DNA from: Phoronis australis
Lineage: Eukaryota > Phoronida > Phoronidae
Assembly: GCA_002633005.1 (NCBI GenBank)
Contig: NMRA01000511.1
Location: 249,155 to 313,154, forward strand
Direction of reading: 5' to 3'
Length of the DNA stretch: 64,000 nucleotides
The notes beneath the pieces were generated by a model. That model had not been told where the DNA came from. It made no database searches and was given only the letters and a program-made list of their open reading frames with translations. Within the stretch, counting starts at the first letter, position 1. Every line of letters starts with the position of its first letter. The translations under genes were made by a program, and so were the position numbers. Positions 35,194 to 46,782 of the stretch are shown piece by piece.

Positions 35194-35362
35194 GATTTCT
35201 CACCCATCATCGCTAAAAGTAGGACACCAGGTGGCGCTGCTGTTCTTGTTAAAGTCGACCTAGAAGGCAAGACGTATATTAGTCAAGTCAGGAGCCCGGT
35301 GAACGTAACCGACGTCTACGATATCGCAACTTACTCGTTGACCAATCAGCCAAGACTTAAAG
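35194..35362 (+). CDS. Receptor exon 18: propeller 3, blade 6
   Basis: Residues 894-950. 'AAVLVKVDLEGKTYISQVRS' replaces the usual 'IYW.DW....I' strand. It closes with 'DVYDIATYSLTNQPRLK', again the conserved pre-EGF link (compare D...YDI...RQP). Acceptor 'taatctttcag'; donor AAAG|GTGCAT, a weak donor supported by phase (0 to 1). Confidence 0.87.
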
Positions 35363-36025
35363 GTGCATGACTGATTTTCTACAGTACTGGTTCAAATTAA
35401 CAAAACGAAAACACCCACGTTTCGATCCCCTCGTATTTTGAACTTGACTGATGGTTTTTGAAACAAATTTCTACAATAAAGCATTTTAAAAACCGTCTAA
35501 AAGACTTGAACGTCGTATGAGTAGTGAAAACTGTATAGGTGTCTTAAAATTGGTACATGTGTTTCTAATGGGATGAGCATGTCTGACGGTGATTTTGGAT
35601 GGTTTAGACCATTGATGTTCCAACTAGTGGAAGATTTGCTTTTTACATCTGATGCTGTTTCTGTCGATTTCTCCATTGCCTGCATCCCTACCCTCCAATG
35701 TACGTGAATAATCATGGTGAATATTGGAAGATTTGTCATTATAGACGACAGCATTTCTTATTGTTTTGCACCATCTAAAGTGTATTCTAAGTTAGCTATC
35801 ATTGCTCTCTTTAGTGGTGATTTTCAAATTTACAATCATCTCTAACTCTTATCTGCGCTGTATCCGATGCACAATGTCTGTGTTGCTCTTGTTAATCTCA
35901 GCCATGCATTGGAAACAAAAGTCTTAGAACCACCAATCTGGAGTTCAACGGGTCACATGACTGTATACATGCAGCAGCTTTTACGGGCAGTTTGAGATTT
36001 CAACTCTCGTGATTTGCGTTTCTAG
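35363..36025 (+). other. Intron 18
   Basis: A 663-base intron with no recognisable feature. Confidence 0.5.
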
Positions 36026-36160
36026 GTAATCCGTGTGACAACTCTTACTCGGAGGGCGGTTGTGAGCAGCTCTGTTTTGGAAAGCCTTACAAACAAACTT
36101 TCGTGTGCATGTGTGCGTTTGGCTTGAAACTGGCCAAAGACAACCGCACGTGTGTCCCTG
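36026..36160 (+). CDS. Receptor exon 19: EGF-like domain 3
   Basis: Residues 950-995. Six cysteines: 'NPCDNSYSEGGCEQLCFG', 'TFVCMCAFGLKLAKD' and 'RTCVP'. It is the closest of the three to the LRP 'NPC...NGGCS.LCL' type. Acceptor 'ttgcgtttctag'; donor CCTG|GTGAGT. Symmetric phase 1-1. The next intron is only 100 bases. Confidence 0.93.
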
Positions 36161-36260
36161 GTGAGTGCTGCATTGCTGCGGCTTGTATATGTATGTCATC
36201 TTAGTGTGGTTCGGAATAGACCAGTTCTCAAACTCCTTCCAAAAGTTCAATTTGTCACAG

Positions 36261-36337
36261 TATTGTTCGCAAGTTCTGAAGTGTACATCATGACGGCAGC
36301 TGATACCGTGCTAGAGATATTTAATTTTTATTCCCAG
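36261..36337 (+). CDS. Receptor exon 20: propeller 4, blade 1 (donor site abnormal)
   Basis: Residues 995-1020. After EGF 3 the frame continues 'VLFASSEVYIMTAADTVLEI', the expected 'LLFA.....I....' first strand, then 'FNFYSQ'. The acceptor 'tttgtcacag' is good. The natural end, judged by phase (1 to 0) and by propeller length, is CAG at 36337, but the next bases are ATGTTT instead of GT. The only phase-compatible alternatives, ACC|GTGCTA at 36307 and GAA|GTGTAC further upstream, would drop 10 or more expected residues. Confidence 0.7.
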
Positions 36338-39085
36338 ATGTTTCACTGACAATTTTGGGAACTCCTGAACTATATCACCACAGGTTAAATCATGTCCTGA
36401 CTCATGCCCAAACTTATCAGGGACCGATCCAGGATTTTTAGTTAGAGGGCTCGAGGGCAGAGTTGTAGCCATGATTTTGCCCGTCAGACAGTTGCAACCC
36501 CGAACTGCAAAATGGAGTCTGGAAGAATTTTAAGGAGGCCATGGCCCCCATTTCCGCCCCCCAAATACGCCACTGATAGTTACCTGACGGTGAATCAAAA
36601 CAGGACGTTAAAGATACCTGTGCTTCGTGTTGGTTTGATAGTTATTGTAAGTTTGGTGAAGTCTTGATGCAGCTATTCTACACATTGGAGGAGTTTTGTA
36701 TGACAGTAGTACGATGGTACTATAGTCCGAACATGCATTAGTTCGAAAATATTTAACATTTCGTACTCGGGGGTATTTTTCATATTCTGCTTGCAATAAT
36801 ACACACCTATTCGGTAGTTAGACGCAGTTTTGCATTCTTTCCTAAATACTGATAAAACAGACTGCCAGGTACTAATGCACTTCACCTGGTTTCCGACGTC
36901 TGCGATATCGGGCTTTAAAATATGCCTTGATGTTTCCCTATACCTGATTGTTCACCAAATCCACGTGACTAAATGGACGCGAAAAAACAATCTCTTTCGA
37001 AAATATTACAAACTTAACTCTTGCGGCAGTGAAGACGACACTTTGAGATTAAGATATACTAGATACTATGGCTATGAAAGAAAGCAGAGTGAATTAATTT
37101 ATTCTTCATTGCGGATTATGGTTAGATAATCTTATAAAAACTTGATACACGAAAGTGACATTCGGAAGTGAAGTTTGCTATTTACCAAAAATCTCAATTT
37201 AAGGATTTTTTAAGCAGAATCTCATTGTTTTTAACGATTGTTTCACACTGTCTATTTTTTATGGCTGAGTTCGTAGGCCTGGGGAATAGTGAGCCTGCGA
37301 ACGGTACACCTTCGGACTAGTGAACCTGCGGACTAGAGCGCCTTCGAACTAGTGCACGTTCGGTTTAAGCTGCAGCCAAATGTCTGCCCACATAGTGTTG
37401 TGCCAAGCATTCCAAGTACATTTTGGCAAGATTGAATCCTTTATTGGAAAGTGCTGTACAGTTAGTGCATTTTTGTGTTTCTTCGTGTTTGTGAGACATG
37501 TTGTGGCAATGTGTAAATTGAAGGATATACCTTTTCAGCTTATCATTTGGCGGGAGGTAATTCGGTTCAAGTGTCCAGTGAAACGCGAGGAGTGTTCCAG
37601 ATCGGCATTATGGATCAATATAAAGTCTCTGCTTTTAAGGTAACCATTGGGATGCTGCTGTAGATATTAATCAAAGTATTCATCTTTGGTGTCAGTAAAC
37701 GTAACGTGTGACCTACATTGTACTGTAAATGGCACGCCATTACAGACAAAAAGACAGTGACTTTGACAACATCAACAGAGTATTCAGTGTGTGTTGCTTA
37801 CTCTAACTCTCTTGATGACGTCCCCTTCTTTTGTTGACCGAGTGAACATATTATAGGCTTTTAAGTGATATAGGCTGTGCTACACGCAAGGTGACTACAA
37901 TTTAAGAACATTCTCAACATGCTCAAACTGAAATGTTTTAAGAAATGTTGGCATGTTTGCCAGTTAAACTTCAACTATATTCTTTTTCACCAGCGTATTT
38001 CCAGCATTCAAATCAATGAATTGGTTTGGTTAGCATGTCCAAAGGTTTGGAATTATCTTCCAGTTGCTGCTCCACAAATACCCTGCTATATAATTCAAAG
38101 TTAATTACCAGGTATCCATGGTTGGCATGTTGCTTTGGGCAAATATCATTGTGGTAACCAACAAGTACTGGAACAATTTTAAATGAAACCATTGCTAAGC
38201 GGTAAATTGCACTGTGGGTAGTAAGCTATATCAATGGTGCAACGGCCCAGGCATAAGGACTGTGAAGGGCCCTAAATTTATTTGGTAAAACTTCATATCA
38301 TTCAATATCAATATAATTGAATGAAAACTATTTTCGACTGAATATAATAGGACTTCGTTTTCAAAATTAAGTACCCAGACTAAAACGTAACTCTTTCATC
38401 CTCCCTACCTCAATCCATTTCTATTACTGATCCTCAATTTTCACATGTCAATGTCACATTGTTGCTTTGGCATATTGATACCCCAGTTTATAGCTCAATA
38501 TATTAAATAACCGTAAATAACCATCATCACGTGACCTAAAAGGAACTACTTTCTATTTAACAAAATTAATTCATTGTTGAAGTTACAATATATGTTTAAT
38601 TCTTTTAAAACAATCCCTTTCGTGTTTTCATGTTTACACCTGGTTGCTTCTCTGCGTCGTTGTCATAATTCCTACGCGTTTTGGCCAAATGGGAAGAAAT
38701 AAGGAATTGGCGAAGAAATGGGGGTTAGATTTTAAGTATGTGGTCAAGTGAACATACTCGTACGGCACATCAACCTCGTCCTATGGCACACCCATATAAG
38801 AACACGTGTAATGCAACATATATGTATTTATATCATCCCCATGTGCTGTTTCAACGTAAAATAGCTTCGGTATCGCTTCCCAGTGAGCGCATATAAAGTG
38901 ATTAATGTCATTTTCTTGAAATGAAGCACAAGTTGAAACTTAATAATCTAACAATTTTATTGCATCGAAAGTGTGAACTCAACATACTTTTTTAGCATTA
39001 CAACTAAATTAGATTAAGTTTTATTGAGAAATTATTGATGCACAACTGATCCAGGACATGGTCACCATACAACCCGTTTCTTCAG
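36338..39085 (+). other. Intron 20 (2.7 kb)
   Basis: No gene is seen. A GC-rich patch around 36420-36600 ('ccgatccagg' to 'cgccactg') resembles small dispersed elements such as 46030-46345. A short imperfect tandem repeat of about 23 bp lies near 37275-37365 ('gcctgcgga.ctag.g'). I searched the intron for another exon and found none convincing. Confidence 0.5.
37275..37365 (+). repeat. Short imperfect tandem repeat, unit about 23 bp
   Basis: Four related units of the type 'agtgaacctgcggacta' occur in succession, alternating 'cctgcg' and 'ccttcg'. There is no coding sense. Confidence 0.6.
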
Positions 39086-39221
39086 ACTAACCCCACCGAA
39101 ATGATGACAAAAACTGTGTACAACGCCAAAGACAACCAAATTTTTTGGATCGATGGGGTGAACGTGAAGCAGTCCGCCTCAAACGATTCGATGAAAGTCA
39201 TCACTGTGAAGTCGGATGCAG
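39086..39221 (+). CDS. Receptor exon 21: propeller 4, blade 2
   Basis: Residues 1021-1066. 'TKTVYNAKDNQIFWIDGVNV' has FWID at the YWTD position, followed by 'KQSASNDSMKVITV'. Acceptor 'cgtttcttcag'; donor GCAG|GTATAT. It enters in phase 0, which is what identifies the true end of exon 20; it leaves in phase 1. Confidence 0.9.
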
Positions 39222-39589
39222 GTATATGTTCTTGTGATGCGATCTGCAGTTTGTTTGAAGTGGTGATATTGTTTGTAAGCTGCATGGTTAGAGTAGGAGA
39301 TTTGATAGTTTGTAGTTGCAGCTGGTGTAGTAATAGATATGTTAGTTTTGCTCTGTCTGTTTGTGTTACCTTAATATAATGAGAACAGAAAGTGTACCTG
39401 CATTGGGGGCATTGATGGGATTAGGACACCCAGATCAAGTTTTAACATTTTAGTTTTCACCTACCTCTCACGTCAAACTGTGCAACCTCTAACAGGTAGA
39501 GTGTTTGGTCATTATAAGTACCTCAGTGTCTTATTCCAGTTATTAAAATGATTTACAAGACAGCACAGCCACTTTTTTGATTCTTGCAG

Positions 39590-39761
39590 GAGCCATGTAC
39601 AGCGACCTTGCTTTTGACCCCGACATCAGGATCCTTTACGTAGTCGACTCAAAGCAGGAACAGGTGTTAGCTTATAGTGTTGACACTAAGCAATGGAAGA
39701 CCGTCTTGGCAAAGCCGAACATTGACAAACCACTGTCGATTGCACTACATTCCGCATCGGG
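39590..39761 (+). CDS. Receptor exon 22: propeller 4, blade 3
   Basis: Residues 1066-1123. 'YSDLAFDPDIRILYVVDSKQ' corresponds to '..GLAVDW....LYWTD', then 'LAYSVDTKQWKTVLA', ending 'KPLSIALHSASG'. Acceptor 'gattcttgcag'; donor GG|GTAAAG. Its length (172) and phases (1 to 2) equal those of exon 3 in propeller 1. Confidence 0.92.
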
Positions 39762-42374
39762 GTAAAGTATTGAAAAAAATATCCTCTGCACTGCTTAGCG
39801 CGTGCTGGTAACTCCATCTGAAGGCAGGATGTAGAATGGGTTTCTTTCTCATTTGGTTGACAACGGATGAATTGTTTGGTATTTACAAGAAAATATTCAA
39901 AGTACACGAAGAGACCTATGTTAATTACCCTAAATAAAATGTTTGAAGGCCTGTCGAGTGGAGCTCAAAGTAACTGTCATTGTCTGCTTACAAAAAGAAA
40001 ATTGCCTTCCTTAAAAACAACCCAAGGGATCAAGAATTTTTGTATTCCTTGATGGCCATATCAACTGGATATTTTGTGCAAAAATAATTGCTGAACGTTT
40101 GTAGCCGACTTTTTGCTTGGGTATCAATGTAATGTTTAAGGGCGAACGTCACTCGAAAAACAACTTAGTTTGTATCAATTTAGATAACAGCAAGTATAGC
40201 TCTTTTACCTTACACCTGACGGCAGACGGAGGTGTTGAAATTAACCAATGACGTCAGAGGCTCCAATGCAGTCTGTTCAGCAGTTCATTTCAACACGCTT
40301 ACTGTTGTCAGCTTGAATTCATCCGATGATCGTTTTACTCCAATAAAGCATGAAAATTAGATGGAAACCCCTTACAAATACATCGAGTTATTGAACAAAC
40401 GCGTTTTTTTATTTCGTTGTTACGGATTTTTTTGGTATTTGAACCTACCGTAGCCTACGAAGTTCGGTAGGCCAATACCAAGGTCGGTAGCGGGAGTTTG
40501 GGGTCTGTTCGGTGGTAAATTCAAACTATTCGTCCGTGAAATACAAACAGGAGAACATAGCTGTGTGTTGTAAGTTTAGATTTGTGATTTTTGTCACAAA
40601 ACGCTTACTATCCCTGTCAATGGCTCGGAACCCGATCAAGTCTATCGCGGCTGCACTGAAGACATCACGAACATAAACCAGCCAAAGTTTGAAACTAAAT
40701 TTCCAGTCAGTAAAAGATTATACTAGTGAGCCAAAGAAAGAATGTGCGCGTGTTTATTTGGTGAATTAGCTGCGAAATTGCAAATTTAATTTCTAGCTCA
40801 TCGGTGTGAAGACAGGTTACCCTTCCACAGAGCCATCAGGGCAAAAGTTGTACAGTAACGATGATTCGAATAATGCATGTGATTATCTAAATAAAGACTG
40901 CCCTAACATCTGACCACATGATATAAAATCGAGTTATTGTTTCACAGCAGCTTTCTGTCAGCAAATACTGAATTAGAATGCGCTCATACGGCCTTGGTGC
41001 CCCGTCAATTACATGTAGTTTATTGCATCTAAAGCCGGTAACGCAGTTATTCATTGCTGGTTTCTCAGAATATTTGCACTCACGAACACTCCAAGACATT
41101 AAAAATCGTACAATGTTTCTGATGAGTCAGACTTTGCTTTAATTTTATATAAGCATTGGTTATGGTGAGAATAATTCATTTTGAAACAAAACGCACAATC
41201 ATAAACGTTAACGTGGACACTCGCAATCTCGACTTTGACGAGTGCTCATCCGACGAAAACTTCACAGGCCGATCGTTAGGTTTCACAGGCTACTTGTATC
41301 AGATCTAATCGGAATACACTGATCAAGAAATAGAGAGGCCCGTGAAAGTGCACAGACAACGGAACATATGGATAGTTCCGTAAACCGTTTGAATGACTTG
41401 TCATGGTGTCAGAAAGTTAACTCCAAATGAATGGAAACGACTGATGCTTGCGTTTGCTGCCACGAAATTCCGCAAGTGAAACGCCTTTTGGAGAAGCGCA
41501 GATGTGTCTCACGGACCATCCTGATTTTTCCCCACATCTAAACAGAGGTGTGCTTACGACGTTTTTTTAGGGCTGAGAAAAAGAATGGCCGGGTGAAAAC
41601 ATCCTACACCCAGAGGACCGAACAGAAACGCCTCACGAACAAGTCTCTCATTAAACAGGTTATATAAAACGTTATGTTCTCAGGCCTTGAATTACATATA
41701 ATTGTAATTGTTAATGTTTCCATGGCCAACTACAATTCTCTAAACTCAAACACTGTTCAACAACCGATCCGACGAAATGCAGGCCACTAACAGACACGGA
41801 GAAGTTTCACGGCCTCCTACTTGGTATTAATGGGGTACTTTTCATTCTTCACTACCGCAAGCCAATTCCTAAACAATATGGGCTCTCGAGGAAATCGTAA
41901 AAAACGATATACCCTGCTTTCCTTGCCGCATCATAGTTCGCACAAGCGGGAGCGAGACACCACACCATACCGGCACTCTGCACACGAACAACTGACGTAG
42001 TTGCGACGTTTCTCACCTTCCTCACAGTTTAACGCGCCACCTCTCGGCGAGGTGAGATCGACCGTATACTAGATGTAGGTAATGTGGATGTAGACCGATT
42101 AAGACTAATTAAATCGGGTGGCATTAAAACCATAATATGTTCACATATGACTTGAAAAGTCTGTGTATCTGGCATGTTTTATTAAGGTCATCTTAGTAAT
42201 TTTAATTTTACGGTGTAATTACTGAGGAACCAGTCACTGGCATTATTCCTCCTCAGAATGTATTTGTCATTAGATGCCTCCCCTTAACGGAAGTTAACGT
42301 CTTCACACGATCATGCCTTCGTGTACATGTACACCATAAGAGGCTTCACGTTTTTACGATTCTTGTTTTTTCAG
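39762..42374 (+). other. Intron 22 (2.6 kb)
   Basis: A long intron in which I see no gene. A perfect CRE-type palindrome 'tgacgtca' occurs near 40250, but a single octamer in an intron carries little weight. Confidence 0.5.
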
Positions 42375-42541
42375 AACGATGTACATTGGCCGGTATGGCA
42401 GTATCGTCAAGACAACTATGGATGGAAAAATGCTGTCCAGAGTGGTATACGATGTCCAAGCCCCAGTTGCAATTGCGCTGTACATTGATCACAAGTTTCA
42501 GGGAAGTTACGGACACTACGACCCTAACACTCCGTTAGACT
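42375..42541 (+). CDS. Receptor exon 23: propeller 4, blade 4
   Basis: Residues 1123-1179. 'TMYIGRYGSIVKTTMDGKML' matches 'LYW......I....MDG'. It continues 'QAPVAIALYIDHKFQG' and a polar loop 'HYDPNTPLD'. Acceptor 'gttttttcag'; donor GACT|GTGAGT. Phase 2 to 1, as exon 4 in propeller 1. Confidence 0.9.
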
Positions 42542-43544
42542 GTGAGTGAAGGCTGGTGCAATACATAGTGTATTGTGGGCGACTTTGAGCTCATGTGGGT
42601 TGTGTCCAAAGGAAACGTACAACTAAATAACGAGAATTTTTGAAAAACAAAAAACGTTTGTCCAAGGCATTGCAATCAAGCGCTCTTTATATGCTTGGGA
42701 TATTGACCTGCAATGTTGCATGTCTGTTGCAGTCACCGGTTCATTACTAATATTAATTTGAATCAAAATGGTTCATTTTTCTCGTTGAAAATTGAGCCTG
42801 ACCTTATAAATTGATGTCCAGTTGTCCAGTGGGCTTTGAGGTGTCTTAGTGGTTTTACCTTTCAAAACTAGGTCAGTTTTAAAAGTTTACGTTATTCTAC
42901 CTTTCAAAAGTGGAGAGTCGATTTCAATGGCAAGAAACGTTGTTACAATTTTGACAAATTGCCATGTCTTCCTTTAGATAACGATACTATTGAAATAGAT
43001 TCTTATCGAAGAGAAAATAGATAATGAATTTCAACGTTGTACAACGTTGTAAACTACTCGTAGTTAATGTATGGTTGGATAAAGTGATGAAATTAATTTT
43101 GACATTTTCCATTCTCCTTACCTATGAACTTACACTAAGTATCTAACAGCCGAAATTGACCAAAATACCTCGAAATTATAACACCGTACTTTAAAGTTTG
43201 GTTGGGGATCGTTTGCTAGTAGTTAAATCATTCCGTCAGTTTCATTTCCTGGTTTGATCACCTCAGTGTCCAAAAAATCCATAGGTCTCAACAACTTGTT
43301 CTTGGAGATCTGCAAAAATATCATTGATTATATATTAATTGAAATTCAATTAAATAGTTTGTTCTCAGTAGATTTACTACGCTGTACAACACCTACACAG
43401 TGATACCATGTCGACCTTTAGCGCTAAAATGTAAAACTGTAGTCTGGCTATTGTCGATCTACTATTCTGTGAAGCTGTACAGTGAAGTGTAAATTGATGT
43501 ACTCCTGTGTAAACCTTTACAGTGTTACGTTTCATTGTTTTCAG
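42542..43544 (+). other. Intron 23
   Basis: A 1.0-kb AT-rich intron with no recognisable feature. Confidence 0.5.
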
Positions 43545-43802
43545 ACTCGATTTACTTCGTTGACCGTAGTCAGGTGCAGAAGATGAAATTAGTGGGAGAT
43601 AATCGACAAAAAATTGTTGTTAGAGAATTCAACCTCACTGAAGCACCAAGTGGACTAACTGTTGTGGACAACAACATCTATGTCACAGTACCGAGTAGGA
43701 GGGGCGTGCTGGTCATTGATAAGAGGAGACACAAAACAAGTGTAATTTTGGCAAATGCCTTGTCTGGTCTCTCTCATGTGTCTCACCTGTCTCTACCAAA
43801 TG
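43545..43802 (+). CDS. Receptor exon 24: propeller 4, blades 5-6
   Basis: Residues 1179-1265. Blade 5 is 'SIYFVDRSQVQKMKLVGDNR' and blade 6 'NNIYVTVPSRRGVLVIDKRR', both degenerate in the YWTD motif. It joins what are two exons (5 and 6) in propeller 1. The end leads directly into the sushi domain; no EGF follows this propeller. Acceptor 'cattgttttcag'; donor AATG|GTGAGG. Phase 1-1. Confidence 0.9.
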
Positions 43803-44636
43803 GTGAGGCTCTCTTTTGCTATATGAGCTGTTATTGCATGTAGTGCACTATCCGAGCAGTGTTTTCTTATTATTTTCTATTTTCCAAGATATAGATACGA
43901 GTGCATAATGCCATCACTTTTATCTGGCGTCTAGGCCTGGATCAGGCATCTGCTGTTGTATGTACAAAACCTTTGGAAGATCTCCATGCAATTTGTCACA
44001 TGTGTTCTTTACAGCTGACNAATGTTAGACAGTCGAATGATTGGTATTAACTGACATTGCCTCATTTCTGTGAGACATTAGTATTATAATGATTTAATTT
44101 GGAAAATTACATTATCTAATAACTGTTTAAAATTGTTAAAGTAGGTGAAGGCTATTTTTCGCTAATGGCCCTGCCAATTTATAAACCTGGTGTAAAAGAC
44201 GAACTGACTTTATTGTAATGGTCACAGATCATTGGTAAAGATGCTGAGAAATGTCAATGCATTAATCATCCACTAGCTGGTACACATGAGCTGACGAATT
44301 TGCTTATGAAGGAAAATGTCAGCACCGGTGATCACTAATAGTAATTAGTCAGAATTGAATTAATCCCACCAGTATGCGTGCATAAAGCCTCAGTTGCATA
44401 AATGTTTATATGATTGTGGATGTGGAACATGTATAAATTGGAGCATTTAAACTACATTTGTGGTGGTGGTTAGAGGTTTAGTAGTATAGTATGAACTGCA
44501 ATGTGTAGTCATTTTTCAGGAATCAATCGCCTGCAAGAATAGTGACTCGTTAGATTTTTTCAGTTTTGTATTATGTTTGATATAGCGTTGTTATCAATTT
44601 AGTTTAACTCGTCCCCATTATTTAATCACAATCTAG
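43803..44636 (+). other. Intron 24
   Basis: An 834-base intron with one unknown base at 44020. I looked here for a fourth EGF exon and found none. Confidence 0.55.
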
Positions 44637-44804
44637 CAAAAAGGTGTCATCACAGGATACCGCGAGGTTTCTTGGATCATGGTTGCTCGCGCAAGCCTGG
44701 CGACTTGTGCGAGTTTGCATGTGAGCCTGGATACACAAAGGACGTGCAGAAGATCACCTGCAGTAGTACGGGGGTGTGGTCTCCCCCTCGTACCACGTTG
44801 TGCA
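44637..44804 (+). CDS. Receptor exon 25: sushi (CCP) domain 1
   Basis: Residues 1265-1321. Six cysteines: 'KRCHHRIPRGFLDHGCSRKP', 'GDLCEFACEPGYTKDVQKIT', then C, 'GVWSPPRTTLC'. The 'C.F.C..GY', the Trp before the last Cys and the extra Cys pair match selectin-type CCP domains. The frame was set by acceptor 'cacaatctag' and phase 1. A different, slightly longer open frame over the same bases is not the real one. Donor A|GTGAGT. Symmetric phase 1-1. Confidence 0.92.
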
Positions 44805-46590
44805 GTGAGTAATTATTCACGGAAGTCATTACTGGAAATGTACGACCTACACATCAATAGGAGTATGGACGTGATATGTATTAGATTAAAGACTTATGTA
44901 TGTTATTGTCTATTATAGTAACTAAAGGCAAAAGCACAGATCGCAGTGTACTGTTGTCGTAAGAGATAGTAGGTGACGGTTTTTTAGAAGTACTTGACCA
45001 GGCTGCTCATTTAGTCATGATTTAACCAACAACAAGGCCAAAGAAACAAAAGTCCGAGAAACTGAGGCAAAATACCCCTAAACAAGCACTCACGCGCAAT
45101 TCGGGTGTCAAGATTTTGCATATACGTCCCTTTGTCTTTTCACAAACTTTATCACCTGAATTCCATTTAGGTTATTTTTGTGCATTGGCTATGAACCTGA
45201 GGGTATGAAAATGTCGTATAGATGTGCGTCTTTGGAGTTCATTGATGGGTAACTTATAAGAGGGAAGCCTGCCCATTGTTCATGGGTTCTACTGTTTCAG
45301 TGCCACCTTGTGGTCATTTTGTGCCAATAAGCACCCCTAGGAGCCTACCGTTTGTGGTGATATCGAAGATCTATTTCAACACTTTGCTTTGCTCGCTTTG
45401 TTACTTTTCATGCATAGAATTTGGGTGATGCAAGGAGTGGTTATACATGTAACTGATGATCTCAACGATAGAAAAATTATGAAAAATAGCTTTCAAGCAT
45501 AAACTGAACAGTAACGGTTGTATACAGCAACATTACAAAAACATTCAAATTATCTCCAAAAACTGAGAAATTAGCTACTGACACGCAAAAGGAAAGTCTG
45601 TCTTTAGCTTTACCGAATACTTAGTCAGAAGTCGCCGGGCACTTCATTCAAAAATATAAAGAAAGTAGAATTTCACTAGAGGCCGATCTAGAGATTGAAA
45701 AGAAATAAACGAACCCTGGAAAATAATTATATGAATATTCTGTTGTAAACTTCATTTGTGGATGATGAAAAGGAGTGCGAACTGCCAAAGCAAGAGTTTT
45801 GGAATTGAAGTAAGTACGTCTTCACCGGTCTCGTCCAACACCATTATGTTCACACTCCTGCAGTAATATTGTGGAAAGTGTCTTCGTCAAGTGGAGAAAA
45901 GAAGCACTGCTTGATTGAAAACCATTATTGTCTCAACCGCGCAACAGATTTTGAAGTTGGCAGAGATGAACCTGCCTCTACACCCAAACACAGATAATGA
46001 TAATCGATCCACAGTTGTTCACAATATAGCCGGATTCAGGGGGATCGCCCCCCTCCCCTTGGTTGCCGCCAAAAATAAAACAAGAAGACAGCACGAGCGT
46101 GAGGAAATATTGAGTTTATTAATTAACCCTGGTAATGACGAAGTGGCCGAAAGAGGGTGTGGAAAGGAAAGCGTCTCCCTTTTTTCTCTTTTTTCAGTCG
46201 TGCATTGCTGCAAGGAGGTCCAGTCCACAGTCTCAGAAGTCCAAACCCTACTTCATTTCAGGCTGGCTGTTTGCATGCAGTTGTGCTCTACGCGATTGCC
46301 CGAAACAAAGTGTTGGGCCCCCCTTATGTTATCCTAGATCCGCCACTGCACAGTGTTTGTCCATAGGGACAGCTAATAACAAGTTGGCTTATATTTGACT
46401 CTATACTTCCTGGATCCCACTGTTATTTAATTACGCATTCCACTCAAGTCTATTTTCACACCTTCTAAATGGTGGTTTCTAACACTATGACAATGAGATA
46501 TGCCACTGAAATTTTAAGTCATGACGGAATTAGTTGAAAGGTCATAAATTTTAAATCGTATTACAATAGAACGTTGTCTACGTGTTCCAG
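44805..46590 (+). other. Intron 25
   Basis: A 1.8-kb intron. The patch 46030-46345 begins 'ggattcagggggatcgcccc' and ends 'tagatccgccactg', with roughly inverted ends; it looks like a small dispersed element and opens several spurious frames. Confidence 0.5.
46030..46345. repeat. Possible small dispersed element with inverted ends
   Basis: The left end 'ggattcagggggatcgcc' and the right end 'gggccccccttatg...tagatccgcc' are roughly complementary. Similar words occur near 36430-36590. The type is unknown. Confidence 0.35.
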
Positions 46591-46782
46591 AACCCGACTG
46601 TATACTGTTTAGCTACACGAATGCTGAATTCGTCAAATCATGCAGGAGAAGTGTCGGAAGTACGTGTGAGCTAAGATGTCAGCAGGGCCTACAAAAATTA
46701 AGTGGTGACGAGAGACGGACTTGTACCTACGACCCAACCACGGGTACCAGCTCCTGGACAGGGAAGCGATTGATTTGTATTG
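46591..46782 (+). CDS. Receptor exon 26: sushi (CCP) domain 2
   Basis: Residues 1321-1385. Six cysteines: 'PDCILFSYTNAEFVKSCRRS', 'GSTCELRCQQGLQKLSGDE', 'RTCTYDPTTGTSSWTGKRL', 'IC'. It has the same six-Cys selectin-like spacing as domain 1, with a Trp before the last Cys. Acceptor 'cgtgttccag'; donor ATTG|GTGAGT. Symmetric phase 1-1. Confidence 0.92.

Noticed and set aside
36261-36307. Alternative donor for exon 20 at 36308 (ACC|GTGCTA)
   Set aside because: It is phase-compatible but a poor donor, and it removes about 10 residues expected in blade 1; kept only as a fallback.
44679-44918. The longest open frame over sushi exon 1
   Set aside because: It is in the wrong frame; the frame entered in phase 1 from the acceptor at 44636 gives all six sushi cysteines.
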